A DNA stretch of 64,000 nt from Drechmeria coniospora (taxonomy: Eukaryota; Ascomycota; Sordariomycetes; Hypocreales; Ophiocordycipitaceae). The stretch covers positions 6,421,222 through 6,485,221 of the forward strand of contig NC_054390.1 in assembly GCF_001625195.1 (NCBI RefSeq), read 5' to 3'. The notes beneath the pieces were generated by a model that worked only from the letters and a program-made list of their open reading frames with translations, ran no database searches and was not told the origin of the DNA. A program made the translations under genes and the position numbers. Of this stretch, positions 44,356 through 55,150 are shown piece by piece; the first letter of the stretch is position 1; each line of letters begins with the position of its first letter.

Positions 44356-45875
44356 CTATCGCTTCATGCCGTCTGCCAGCGTCGGCAGCCCCGCGGCTTG
44401 CAGGTCGGCCTCGACTTCGTCCAGATGATCGAGGAAATGCGCCTTCATGCCGTCCCACTGCTCGGGCAACCTTTTTTGCCGGAGCCTGCCGCCGTCCCCT
44501 CGCAAGGCCCATTTGGTCAGGTAGAGCGGCACGCTGATGTGGAACATAAAGGCCACCGTCTCCTCGCCCATGACGATGCTCCGCAGGTGCTTCGTCGAGG
44601 CCTCCTTCCACGTCTCGTACGTCTCGCCGTGAGGCATGTAGCTCGCGACGTAGCTGAGGCCGCCGCCCGTCAGCCTGTGGCCGCCACCGCCGTGCTGCCC
44701 TCGCAGGAGGCCCATGACCTCGGTGCTCATGTTACGGTGGTAATACGGCGGCCGGAACGTGTCCTCGGCCGTGATCCACTTCTTGGTGAAGACGAGAAAG
44801 TCGGTCATGGACACGGCCGCCGTCTTGGACTTGGCCGCGAGCACGCAGTAGATTGTCGGGTCCGCCTGATCCTTGTTCGCGTTGGCCATGTTGACAAACT
44901 TCTCGACGTCGTACTTGTACGGCACGAGGTTTCCGTGCCACGCGACCACGTCGAATGGCGTGTGGTTCTGCTCGCATGCGTGGAGGGAGCCGGCCAGCTT
45001 GTACGTCATCCTCCACCGAGACTCGTCCACGTCGAAGCTCGCCACCGGGGACTCGAAGTCGCGCTCGAGCGCCATGCCGTTGGAGCCGACGGGGCCGAGC
45101 TCCGGCAGGTGGTAGTGCGCGCCAAAGATTTCCTGCACGTAGCCGCGGACGGGACCGTCGGGAAGCAGGATGCGGAATCGGATGCCGGCCTGGATCACCG
45201 CGAGCTCGCCGGGCCGAACCATGAGCCAGCCGAGCTCCGTCTGGATCTGCAACCTGCCGTGCTGGGGTAGGATGAGGAAGTCGCCGTCATTGTTGCAAAA
45301 GGCGCTGTTGGCCATCGATCGGTTGGCCGAGTATACGTGGATCGCGAGGCCTTCCCGCAGAGACGGATCGCCTTGACCTCCGATGGTCCGCATTCCCGAT
45401 ACGAAGTCGGTTCCGCCTGATTCGTCGTCGTCATCGTCGTCGTCGTCGCCTTCCAGCAAAGGAAGCGGGTCCCAGACCTCCTGGGAGGCGACAGATTCAA
45501 CTCTGTCATTTGCACGAGAGAAGTAGGATTCGATCTTTGCCATGAGTTTTCAACGCATCATCGATGGGAAGATGCAGCACGTACGAGGGGATTTTCATCC
45601 GAAGGTGACATCTGTCCATGGGCCGCCGACGGTCGCAAGCGATACATCCAGACGTGCCGTATCGAGTCTCGAGCGGTGACGACGGCGGCGCCGTTCAGCT
45701 GCTCCGAGTAGAGGTCGTACTTCACCTTCTGGGGAACGTTGCGGCCCTTGGGCAGAACATTCGGAATGGCCTCGGAGGCGAACCTGTTGCCGAAGCCAGT
45801 CTGGTAGCGGTGTGGATCGGCAGCCGTTGGCTTCGCTTGGAAGGCTGTTTGGGCCGTGGCGCCCATCGGAGCCAT
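44356..45875 (-). CDS. hmgA: Homogentisate 1,2-dioxygenase
   Basis: Opens the ring of homogentisate to maleylacetoacetate in tyrosine and phenylalanine catabolism; a non-haem iron cupin enzyme of the cytosol. Minus-strand exons 45875-45585 and 45534-44356 (50-bp intron, GTACGT donor, CAAAG acceptor) encode 489 residues, somewhat longer than usual. Signatures include YQTGFGNRFASEAIPNVLP, NNDGDFLILPQHG, FDVVAWHGNLVPYKYDVE and the iron-ligand region PPYYHRNMSTEVMG with its His and Glu, plus YMPHGE with the last His. The extra length includes an Asp run of eight (GDDDDDDDDESGG) just after the splice junction, not part of the family core. The weak acceptor is supported by IESYFSR joining smoothly to the first exon. 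The other genes of the pathway are not in this window. Confidence 0.93.
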
Positions 45876-47574
45876 TGCAGCTGTGGGTGACGAGCATACG
45901 AAGAGAATATCGAGAGATGCCCACTCACGACTTGGTAGTATGTGCGGAGTGAAGTTGCTCGAATAGAAAGCGCGTCGGGGTCAAGAACGAAAAGGAAACG
46001 GTGAGCGATCTGGAGAGGCGGCATCTTGTTCATGTAGTCCCCACCATTGGGTGGGAGTCCGGGGAGACGATCCTCCAGACTATTGCCTCATCGTACCCCA
46101 CCTGGGATGATGTTGAAGCTCGCAATTTTGAACATACGGCAAAGCACAAGTGCTGCAAGTATGAAAAAGCTGAGGTGTCGCTGCCGTCTGCTTGTACGAG
46201 TTGATTCCTCCCCGCGCTCGCATCATCGACCGGCAGCCGGGGCCGTAAGCAGTGCACGTCGACCTCCCTGGCAATGCTACTTCCAGGCCTTTCCTGCCCG
46301 GTATTACTGTTATTGCAGGCTCTGCCTCGTATCGAACAGGCTACCCCGGCAGGCAGAGTGGGAGAGGGAAGTTGGGATTTGCTGCAACGGCGGTGGCGAC
46401 TCGGCAGCTCGGCACCAGTTGCCGTGTTCACTTCACATCCCATCCCAGCGCGCCCAATCAATCGCCTGTTTGGTTTCGGCGCATGCCTCTCACAATCAGC
46501 ACTGCAGTCGCCTTGCGTCTGCAACCATTCGCTCGCGGTAGGCAAGGCAACGTCGTGAGCAGAGTGAACCCAGGCGACACTGACGCCAGGATCGGCTGAA
46601 TTGGTGAGGGCGAAAGTGCTCCAAGGATCGGGCCGCGTCCATAACGTCGGATGATGGACGGTGGAGTTGATGCCGTACTCGGAAACGTACCGCCTCGTTC
46701 GAGGCACGACGACAAAATACAAATGAAAATATGAAGTCACGAGGACGAGAAATATCAGGTGCTCGGTGCACTCGTGAGTGTTGACAGATAACGCACGGGA
46801 TATATTGAGAGTAATGTATTGGTAGTTGCAGAGTATTCCATGCATGTCCTTAATACATGCAAGTACAGTAGTTGTACTCCGTACTCCGCATACCGTAGTT
46901 CCTTTGAGTAGGTGCAAAGGAATACTACTTAAGTACAGAGTACAAATAATGATGTACGTACAGTACAGTGTTGTACTTGCAGTACTTTCCATCCACGGGC
47001 TGACGCGATTTACATGTACTTATTTACTATTTACTACATGCACATGTACATGTACGGAGTACTCCGTTAGTGCCCGAGTCCACCCACACCAGCCTCCGTA
47101 CCGTGTACTGTGTACTGTGAGAGAGGGTACTGTATCACTTGCACCTGAACAGTAATATTACAGGTACCTACCTAGCCGCAAGTACTCCGTACTTAAGTAC
47201 TCCATGCTCCATCATATGAACCTAGTAGGTACTGGTGTGTTGTCAGACATTTCGTCTCCCAACGCTGCACGACCTCAACACGGCACAGCTGACGTCCACC
47301 TCGCAATCTTCGTATCCGGAAATGTATTTTCTGCAAGCAGCCCATGGCATGGAGTATCCGTCGCGATAGCCTACAAACGTCCAACACCTTGCGGCAGCGA
47401 GTACCACTCGTCGGCAGGGTCCGCGCCGTCAAGATGGGGCCATGAACCTGGCAGCTCCACCGGACCTGTCCGTCATGCTACTTCAGCCTCGTCAGCTTCT
47501 TCAGCACTCGGTCTCTATCATGGCTGTCCCAAGACGTCCCGGCTCCTTCCTGTCAGCTTTTCGAGCTGGACGAC
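45876..47574. other. Divergent promoter between hmgA and P450 genes
   Basis: No gene is supported. The left 900 bases are ordinary sequence. A GTAC-rich island fills 46840-47235. It must hold the promoters of both divergent genes. Confidence 0.5.
46840..47235. repeat. GTAC / TACTCCGTAC motif island 10
   Basis: Contains GTACTCCGTACTCCGC (about 46876-46891), the perfect 14-base palindrome ACGGAGTACTCCGT (47054-47067), the 12-base palindrome GTACTTAAGTAC (47189-47200) and CCTAGTAGGTACTGG (about 47221), with many GTACATGTACA words. Confidence 0.75.
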
Positions 47575-49140
47575 ATGGCCTTCCTCCAGCACTTCTCTGG
47601 GCCGGCCAGCCTGGTCATGCTCGCACTGGCCCTCCTGCTCGCCGCCGTCGTCCATGGGCACACGTGGCGCACGAAGAGAAGCAGCCTTCCCCTCCCCCCC
47701 GGGCCACCGGCAGAGCCGATCCTAGGCCATCTGCGAATCATTCCGCCCTACAACCCCGAGTACAGATACATGCAATGGTCGAAGGACTATGGCTCTGATA
47801 TTCTATCGCTCAGCGTCCTCGGCCAGCCCGTCATCGTCCTAAACTCGGTCCGTGCCGCCGTCGACTTGCTGGCCAAGCGAGGCGCCAACTACTGCGACAG
47901 GCCACGCTTCGTCCTTTTCGAGGTCATGGGCTGGGTCAAGACGCTGACGTTTTTGCGAAACGGGCCCGAGTTCCGCATCCACCGTAGCATTCTGCAAAAG
48001 AGTTTTCGCGAGAGCAGCATCCGCCAGTACCAAGGCCTGCAAGAGCGCGAGACCACCGTCCTGCTCAGGGGCATCCTCAACACACCGGCCAAGTGGGAAA
48101 CGGTTCTGCGACGATTCGCCACCGCCGTCGTCCTTGGAATCGGCTTCGGTATCAAGATCGAGAGGGACGATGACCCCTTCATCCAGATCGCCGCCGACGC
48201 CAGCTACGCCCTCGGCCATGGCGGTGTGCCGGCCGGCACCCCGGTCGACTTCTTCCCCTTTCTCAAGGTGCTGCCGCGTTTCTTCCATGACCGGTCACTC
48301 AAGTTCGCCGCCGACTGGAGAGGGGCGATCCGCGCGCTGCATGATAAACCGTTCGATGCCGTCATGGCGTCCAAGGAGAGGACGCGGTCGCTGATGCAGC
48401 AAATGCTGGACCAGAGGGACGCTCAGATCGGACGGGGAGAGAAGCCGGAACTATCGCACGAAGATATCAAAGGGGCCGCCGCCACCGTCTTCGCTGCCGG
48501 CCAAGACACCATCTACGCCACCCTCGTCGTCTTCCTCCTCAACATGATTCTGCATCCCGACGTGCAGACCAAGGCGCGGCGCCTCATCGACGAGGTTGTC
48601 GGTCGTGACAGAGTCCCCTCTTTCCAGGACAGGCCGCGACTTCCGTACATTGATTTGATTGTTCAGGAGACGCTGCGATGGTGTCCCGTCTCGCCCCTCG
48701 GCGTCCCCCACCGCTCACTGGAGGACGACGTCTACGACGGTTACTTCATTCCCGCCGGATCCCTCGTGTACGCGAACGCGCGGGCGATGACCCATGACGA
48801 GTCGACCTATGCCGACCCCGAAAACTTCAATCCTGATCGGTACGTCTCCCGCAAGGAAGGCGGCCTCGGAGAGCCGTTCCCGATCGGCCAGTTTGGATAT
48901 GGTCGAAGGGTGTGCATTGGCAAGCATCTGGCCGAGGCGAGCGTCTGGATTGTCGTTGCCTCCATTCTCAGCACCATGAATATCGAAAAGGCGAGGGACG
49001 AGAGGGGTCGTGATATCGAGCCAAAGGTGGAGTTCACGTTTGGCCTGACGAGCCACCCGAAGCCGTTTCCTTGTCGATTCGTGCCGAGGGATGAGAGGGC
49101 GGCGCAGGTCGTACGCCAATTTGCACATGTACATGAATAA
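47575..49140 (+). CDS. Cytochrome P450 monooxygenase
   Basis: One intron-less frame of 521 residues. An N-terminal membrane anchor (SLVMLALALLLAAVV) is followed by the Pro-rich hinge LPLPPGPPAEPILGHL. The I-helix motif is AAGQDTI, the K-helix ExxR is QETLRW, the PERF-like motif is PENFNPDRY, and the haem loop is FGYGRRVCIGKHLAE with the Cys ligand. It is thus a complete class II microsomal P450 needing a P450 reductase in the ER. By overall look it belongs with the OrdA-like (O-methylsterigmatocystin oxidoreductase-like) fungal P450s; the substrate is unknown. It is divergent from hmgA across 1.7 kb and not accompanied by secondary-metabolite core genes. The lack of introns contrasts with its neighbours. 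Confidence 0.93.
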   Translation: MAFLQHFSGPASLVMLALALLLAAVVHGHTWRTKRSSLPLPPGPPAEPILGHLRIIPPYNPEYRYMQWSKDYGSDILSLSVLGQPVIVLNSVRAAVDLLAKRGANYCDRPRFVLFEVMGWVKTLTFLRNGPEFRIHRSILQKSFRESSIRQYQGLQERETTVLLRGILNTPAKWETVLRRFATAVVLGIGFGIKIERDDDPFIQIAADASYALGHGGVPAGTPVDFFPFLKVLPRFFHDRSLKFAADWRGAIRALHDKPFDAVMASKERTRSLMQQMLDQRDAQIGRGEKPELSHEDIKGAAATVFAAGQDTIYATLVVFLLNMILHPDVQTKARRLIDEVVGRDRVPSFQDRPRLPYIDLIVQETLRWCPVSPLGVPHRSLEDDVYDGYFIPAGSLVYANARAMTHDESTYADPENFNPDRYVSRKEGGLGEPFPIGQFGYGRRVCIGKHLAEASVWIVVASILSTMNIEKARDERGRDIEPKVEFTFGLTSHPKPFPCRFVPRDERAAQVVRQFAHVHE

Positions 49141-49701
49141 TCGAGTACTGTGCATCGGCATGCACCGTTCACCTTGCACCAACCTGCACGCGTGCGCACG
49201 TGTGCCGTAGATAAGCTGGGTATGACGTGGGGGGACTCGACTTGCAGATGCAGAAGATGCCGATTGGCATCGACCGTCATCCAAGACGACGCAACCTGCC
49301 ATTTGTCAGCCGGATAATGGCGCGCTATCTAGCTGGTGCGATGGCAGAAGAACATGTAAGAATGACGGAGTGGTGGTCGAATCGGTGAGGGGGACGGACG
49401 GCCTCAGCTGAGTCGAGGGAACCCCACCGCCGTTCCATTACCCCCCCTTCGTAACTCCGCACTTCTCGTCGCGAACTTGCGGGCCTTCCTTTCCGTCCCG
49501 TACTTGGCCCGAGCTGGTGCTGGCTGTCATGCCTGCAGCAATAGCTGGACGTCTTCAAAACTCGTTGCCACCCTCGGCTCCTCTCCTCATCCCCTCTCCG
49601 CTTCGTCAGTCAAATATTGTCGGTAGCCTACGCATCTCACAACCTCACGCCAAGAAACACAGGAGAACGCAAAAACCAACGTATATTGTGCGATTGCCAA
49701 A
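49141..49701. other. Intergenic, SOD1 promoter
   Basis: No gene. The right part is the promoter and leader of the superoxide dismutase gene. Confidence 0.5.
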
Positions 49702-50599
49702 ATGGTCAAGGCTAGTGCGTCTGCCGTTTATTGCTTCATGGGAAGAGAGGCTGGGTGCCGTCAGAGTGGCGGGCGGCTACCTCGAGCTCGTTTGAGCGAG
49801 TTCTGCACTCCATGCCCCGGCCCTCGACGACCACCATTACCACCCTGATGGGCCAAGCACCATGTCTCGTGCCGATTCCCTTGATTGACCGTGCCACCGG
49901 CGATTTCCCAAGCGGGCGCTAACCAACCTTGCCTTACATCTAGTTGCTGTCATCCGCGGTGACTCCAAGGTGTCGGGCAACGTCACCTTCGAGCAGGAGT
50001 CCGAATCGTCCCCAACCAGGATCACCTGGGACATCACCGGCAACGACGCCAACGCCAAGCGCGGCTTCCACATTCACACCTACGGCGACAACACCAACGG
50101 CTGCACCTCAGCCGGGCCTCACTGTGAGTTCGCTCCGACGCCGACTTGACCGACTGGCCCATGGAAATTCGCGCATTCTGACCTCATCGAACGGGCAGTC
50201 AACCCCTTTAACAAGACACACGGTGCCCCCAACGACGAGGCCCGCCACGTTGGTGACCTGGGCAACATCGAGACGGACGGCCAGGGCAACGCCAAGGGAT
50301 CCATGAACGACCCTCACGTCAAGCTCATCGGCCCCTACAGCGTCGTCGGCGTAAGTGATCCTGTCTGAAAGACAGATGGATGCAAGAGAAGACGACTATT
50401 CAAAGAAGCTGACGGCTTGCAGCGCACTGTCGTCGTCCACGCCGGCACTGACGATCTTGGAAAGGGCAACAACGACGAGTCTCTCAAGACTGGCAACGCC
50501 GGCCCTCGACCAGCTTGCGGTTTGTCCCTCTTCCTCCATAACCCGCCTGCTTGTACATCGGCTGAGTAGATCTCAGGTGTCATTGGCATCGCCAGCTAG
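49702..50599 (+). CDS. SOD1: Cu/Zn superoxide dismutase
   Basis: Converts superoxide to hydrogen peroxide and oxygen in the cytosol and intermembrane space. Five exons (49702-49714, 49944-50123, 50199-50350, 50423-50519, 50577-50599) give exactly 154 residues, the standard length. Metal ligands are all visible: HIH in GFHIHTYGD, His in GPHFNPF, His in KTHGAPND, His and Asp in ARHVGDLGN, and His in [10 protein letters not shown]. The disulphide cysteines (NGCTSAG and PACGVIG) and the late Arg (GPRPACG) are present. The first exon is 13 bases. Its 229-bp intron is long for this genome and splits the fifth codon, giving MVKAIAVIRGD. Confidence 0.96.
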
Positions 50600-51733
50600 T
50601 CGCTTGCAGCCACCGGGCGCGGCAGTTGCTGCCGCGAACAGAGGTTGAAAATGCCAATCGATTATCTGGAATGGTTGCAATAATGATTCCGATGAATCTC
50701 ACAGTGTTGTTGCTCGCATTCACCGGTGCTTTGAGACACCTTTTCCTCCACCGTCATCCCAAGCGTTTCTCTCCGCTGCCCTGCTTGGCCTACCCTCCCA
50801 AGTAGCTGCGTCCATCGTAATCCAAGATTCTAGACTGGAGGGCGCAGCCATCCACCCTTGCATCACAGATGCACCATCGACATGGACCGGGTTGATTACA
50901 ACTGCCATCTATGGACGTGTTTGAACAAGCCGCACGCCTTAATGAATGAGTACTAATATATTGCGCTATTGCACTGTAAGTAATAGTACCAGTATGGCGA
51001 GTGTGTACTTCGGTACATGTCCATTACTACAGTATTTCAGAAGCTGCCCAGCTGCTATTCCTTGTGGCTGCGGCTACCCCTCCCAGGCTGTCCCGCGAAG
51101 AGGGGTTGAGGGGTTAACAAGTACAAGTAGAGGTATTACTTGGTACACCACACCAATAAGGATGTACAGTAATAATAATACAACGTACGGAGTACCTAAC
51201 TTAGCCAGGGATTCCGTGATGTAGTTGCATTTGCACTGTAGTCAACTGTTGGAAAGCCCTGAAGCTCCCTAGACCCCACAGCTGGTCTGGGACTTTGGAT
51301 TGGTATTCGCAAGTTGCCACATGGCCAAAAGACAACTCGCGTACTCTGTACCTGTAACTCCACATCCTCAACTCTCAACGCAGTGCGAAGCTCCGATAAT
51401 CCACCCCTTCGTCCCGCATTCCCCTTGTCCCTCGTCCTCCTTCCCCCTCCTACTCAAGTACGTTGGTGAGCTAAGACAATTCCTTGCCCCCTTGATCAGC
51501 AATCGGTGGCGGCAACCCCCTCGCGAGCCGTGACCCTGTGACATGCCATTCATCCACCTGGGTCAGCACCCAAGAATGTCGCGTCCACGGATGCTGCGAA
51601 GCGTGGCCATGCTCAATGAAGCTTCCTGTCGCAGGAGGCTTCTCGGCAAGGTTGAATGTTGCTGAGGAAACAAACGCAGGCTAACGGAAGCTTGATGAAT
51701 TAGCCCCTTCTTCCTCCTCCAACCCCGCCCATC
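50600..51733. other. Intergenic region upstream of the Tudor-SN gene
   Basis: No gene. It contains a small GTAC-rich patch (50955-51200) and pyrimidine-rich stretches near 51400-51460. Confidence 0.5.
50955..51200. repeat. GTAC-rich patch 11
   Basis: GTGTACTTCGGTACATGTCC, AAGTACAAGTAGAGG, TTGGTACACC, ATGTACAGTAATAATAATAC and CGTACGGAGTACC words. Confidence 0.55.
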
Positions 51734-54388
51734 ATGTCCAAGACGTTCATCGGCAACGTCAAGAGTGTCCTTAGCGGTGATACCTTGGTGTTGACGAGCC
51801 CCAACAACCCCTCGGCTGAGCGAATCTTGTCGCTTGCTTACGTCGGCGCTCCGCGTTTGAAACGAGACGGCGACGAGCCCTTTGCTTTCCAGTCCCGAGA
51901 GTTCCTCCGAAACCTCGTCGTTGGGAAGCCAGTCCAATGCACAGTCCAGTACACCATCCCCGCGTCCGGAAGAGACTTCGGTACCGCCAAGCTCAAGGAT
52001 GGCACTGATCTGCCCGACGAGTTGGTCAAGGCTGGCTGGCTCAAGGTCCGTGAGGACGCCGGCCGAAAGGACGACTCGGACGAGGCTCAGGAGAGGCTCG
52101 AGAAGCTCCGTGCTCTCGAATCCCAAGCCAAGAGCGAGAACAAGGGCCTCTGGGCAGGTGTCGGCGGCATCATCAACGTTCAGCATGACCTGGGCGGCCC
52201 CGAGTTCATGAAGGAGTGGAAAGGCAAGACTGTGGACGGCATTGTTGAGCGGGTTCTCAGCGGCGACCGCATGCTCGTCAGGCTGCTGCTCTCGGATAAG
52301 AAGCATGCCCAGCCCATGACCCTGCTCGCTGGCGTCCGCACGCCGTCGACGGAGAGAACGCTGACGTCGACGGGCACGACTCACCCGGCCGAGGAGTACG
52401 GGAACGAGGCGCGGCAGTTTGTCGAGACGAGGCTCCTGCAGCGTCTGGTCAAGGTCGAGATCGTCGGTGCCAGCGCACAGGGCCAGCTGGTGGCCAACAT
52501 CATCCACCCTCGTGGAAACATTGCCGAGTTCCTGCTGCAGGACGGCCTCGCCCGCTGCAACGACTTCCACTCCACCATGCTCGGCGAGAAAATGGCCGCC
52601 TTGCGCGCGGCCGAGAAGCAAGCGCAGTCCAAGAAGCTTCGCCTTCACAAGAACCATGTCGCCAAGGCTGACGGTGGCAACCAGGAGATGACGGTGACCA
52701 AGATCCTTGGCGCCGATACCATTCTCGTCAAGAACAAGACCGGCGCCGAGAAGAGAATCAACTTTTCCAGCGTCCGCGGGCCCCGTGCCGGCGAACCGTC
52801 CGAGAGTCCCTTCAGGGACGAGGCCAAGGAGTTTTTGCGCCAAAGGTTGATTGGAAAGCACGTCAAGGTCAGCGTCGACGGAACGAAGCCTGCCACGGAG
52901 GGCTTCGAGGCCCGGGATGTTGCCACGGTGACGGAGAAGGGCAAGAACATCGGCCTGTTGCTGGTCGAGAGCGGCTGGGCGTCGGTGATTCGTCACAGGA
53001 AGGATGACACCGACAGAGCGTCAAACTATGACGAGCTTCTATCGGCGCAGGAGAAGGCCAAGGAGGAGCTGAAGGGCATGTGGTCCGGCAAGCCCCAGAA
53101 GGCGCAGAAGTTTGCGGACCTGTCGGAGAATGCGCAAAAGGCCAAGATTATGCTGGCGACGCTGCAGCGGCAGAAGAAGGTCCCTGCCATTGTCGATTTT
53201 TGCAAGGCTGGCTCGCGTTTCACCATCCTGATCCCTCGGGAGAACGTCAAGCTCACCATGGTTCTCGGAGGCATCCGCGCCCCTCGAGCGCCGCGCGCCG
53301 ATGGCGAGGGCGGCGAGCCGTTTGGCAAGGAGGCGCTCGAGCTTGCCAACCGCAGGTGCAACCAGCGCGACTGCGAGGTCGACATCCACGACATGGACAA
53401 GGTCGGCGGGTTCATCGGCGAACTGTTCATCAACCGTGAGAACTTTGCCAAGGCCCTCGTCGAGGAGGGCCTCGCTTCCGTTCATGCCTACTCTGCCGAG
53501 AGGTCCGGCAACGCGACGGAGCTGTTTGCCGCCGAGACGCGGGCCAAGGAGGCCAAGCGGGGCCTCTGGCACGACCATGACCCTTCGCAGGAGGAGAACG
53601 GGCACGAGGAGGAGCCCGAGGAGATTGTCGAGGTGGCCGAGGTGACGCTTGACAAGAAGCCGACCGACTACCGCGACGTCATCATCACCAACATCGACGG
53701 CAATGGCAAGCTCAAGATCCAGGAGATTGGCAAGGGCACGGCGGCGCTGGAGACGCTGATGAGCGAATTCCGCAAGTTCCACCTCGACTCCAAGAACGGT
53801 AAGCCTCTGGCGGACGCGCCGAAGACGGGCGAGTTCGTATCCGCCAAGTTCTCGGCCGACGGTCAGTGGTACCGCGGCCGTGTCCGGGGCAACGACCGCA
53901 CGGCCAAGATGTCCGAGGTGCTGTACGTCGACTACGGAAACAGCGAAAAGGTTGCGTGGTCTAGCCTGCGACCGCTCGAGCAGTCCCAGTTCGGCGTGCA
54001 GAAGCTCAAGGCGCAGGCCGTCGACGCCTCGCTGTCGTTCGTTCAGCTCCCGACAGGTGCCGACTACTACGGCGATGCCATCGGCTACATCGCGGATCTG
54101 ACCGAGGGCAAGCGCTTGGTCGGCAGCTTCGACTTTGTCGACACCAAGGAGAATGTGAACTACATCACGCTGTACGACCCCAAGTCGGACAAGCAGCTGC
54201 CGGGCCTCAACGATTCGATCAACAAGGAGGTCGTCGCCGGCGGTTACGGCATGGTTCCCAAGAAGCTCAAGGCGTGGGAACGGAGCAAGGCGTTTGAGAC
54301 GTACCTGAAGCACCTACGCGAGGTGGAGAGCCAGGCGAAGCTCGACCGGCGGGGCATGTGGGAGTACGGTGACATTACGGAGGATTGA
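51734..54388 (+). CDS. Tudor staphylococcal nuclease (Tudor-SN/SND1)
   Basis: A single frame of 884 residues with the classic layout: four staphylococcal-nuclease-like domains (about residues 3-140, 165-300, 315-460 and 490-630), a Tudor domain (about 697-752: GQWYRGRVRGNDR, LYVDYGNSEKV) and a split fifth SN segment to the end. Each SN repeat starts with a typical strand pair (VKSVLSGDTLVLTSP, VERVLSGDRMLVRL, VTKILGADTILVKN) and has the R...RxG-type loop replaced, as usual in this family. Known roles are binding or cleavage of edited and double-stranded RNA, stress granules and RISC-associated complexes. A Glu-rich linker precedes the Tudor part. The gene is intron-less here. Two long antisense frames are shadows of biased codon use. 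Confidence 0.95.
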   Translation: MSKTFIGNVKSVLSGDTLVLTSPNNPSAERILSLAYVGAPRLKRDGDEPFAFQSREFLRNLVVGKPVQCTVQYTIPASGRDFGTAKLKDGTDLPDELVKAGWLKVREDAGRKDDSDEAQERLEKLRALESQAKSENKGLWAGVGGIINVQHDLGGPEFMKEWKGKTVDGIVERVLSGDRMLVRLLLSDKKHAQPMTLLAGVRTPSTERTLTSTGTTHPAEEYGNEARQFVETRLLQRLVKVEIVGASAQGQLVANIIHPRGNIAEFLLQDGLARCNDFHSTMLGEKMAALRAAEKQAQSKKLRLHKNHVAKADGGNQEMTVTKILGADTILVKNKTGAEKRINFSSVRGPRAGEPSESPFRDEAKEFLRQRLIGKHVKVSVDGTKPATEGFEARDVATVTEKGKNIGLLLVESGWASVIRHRKDDTDRASNYDELLSAQEKAKEELKGMWSGKPQKAQKFADLSENAQKAKIMLATLQRQKKVPAIVDFCKAGSRFTILIPRENVKLTMVLGGIRAPRAPRADGEGGEPFGKEALELANRRCNQRDCEVDIHDMDKVGGFIGELFINRENFAKALVEEGLASVHAYSAERSGNATELFAAETRAKEAKRGLWHDHDPSQEENGHEEEPEEIVEVAEVTLDKKPTDYRDVIITNIDGNGKLKIQEIGKGTAALETLMSEFRKFHLDSKNGKPLADAPKTGEFVSAKFSADGQWYRGRVRGNDRTAKMSEVLYVDYGNSEKVAWSSLRPLEQSQFGVQKLKAQAVDASLSFVQLPTGADYYGDAIGYIADLTEGKRLVGSFDFVDTKENVNYITLYDPKSDKQLPGLNDSINKEVVAGGYGMVPKKLKAWERSKAFETYLKHLREVESQAKLDRRGMWEYGDITED

Positions 54389-55150
54389 GCAGTTGGATTT
54401 GCGTCTCCGTGCGCGGCGGAGGAGCTGGGATTGTGCTCAAGGAAAAAACTGAACGTGAGCGGCATTGCAGGCTTGATGAAGGGAGAAGAGTGCCCGTGAT
54501 TTGCAAAGTGAATGTCAGCGCCAACTCCAAACATGAGCACCAGCAAAGCCAAGCGTTCCCCAAAGTGCAGCGACGCCTCATTCACCCCCGCGAATTCCAG
54601 GGAATCAAGTACGCAGAAACCGACCTGGACGATATTAACAATGGTATGAAACGAGGCAGAGAGGCAGGATGGCAGTCTTGAGCCCGTCGAGCAGGATAGG
54701 ATGAGTTGGAGCGAAAACGAAGCTGAAGCGGTCTGATATGCCGTGCGAGCAGCGTATTAACATGATTAACTCGATATTTGCTTGCCACTTGGGAGCAATT
54801 TTCTGGCGGGGACCACCAACAACCTTCGTAGCCAGTGAATGATCGACCGTTGGTGGCGCATGAAGCCATAGCGCGATCCGTTGTATCCGTGTTGGGCCGC
54901 TACTGTACCTACAGTTAGTACCAGCAGGTATTTGCAGCAGGCCGGAACAACCTTGTCTGCGTCGGTCGGCTCATTCGTTCTCAACAGCTTCCAGAACCAC
55001 GTCGACCTCGCCACCCACCTATACATTATATCATCATTGCAAAACCTTCCTCTCCCCTCCCGGCTGACTCACGCCGAAACGTCATCCTTTTTCCCCAAAA
55101 ATACAATACGATATCCTCACCGATCAACGCTCCCGACAAGAACCGCAATC
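54389..55150. other. Intergenic, transaldolase promoter
   Basis: No gene is supported. The last 120 bases are pyrimidine-rich and probably form the leader of the transaldolase gene. Confidence 0.5.

Noticed and set aside
51563..54313. Two long minus-strand frames antisense to the Tudor-SN gene
   Set aside because: Leu/Val/Arg-rich translations typical of the reverse complement of GC-rich coding sequence; the plus-strand Tudor-SN protein explains the region.
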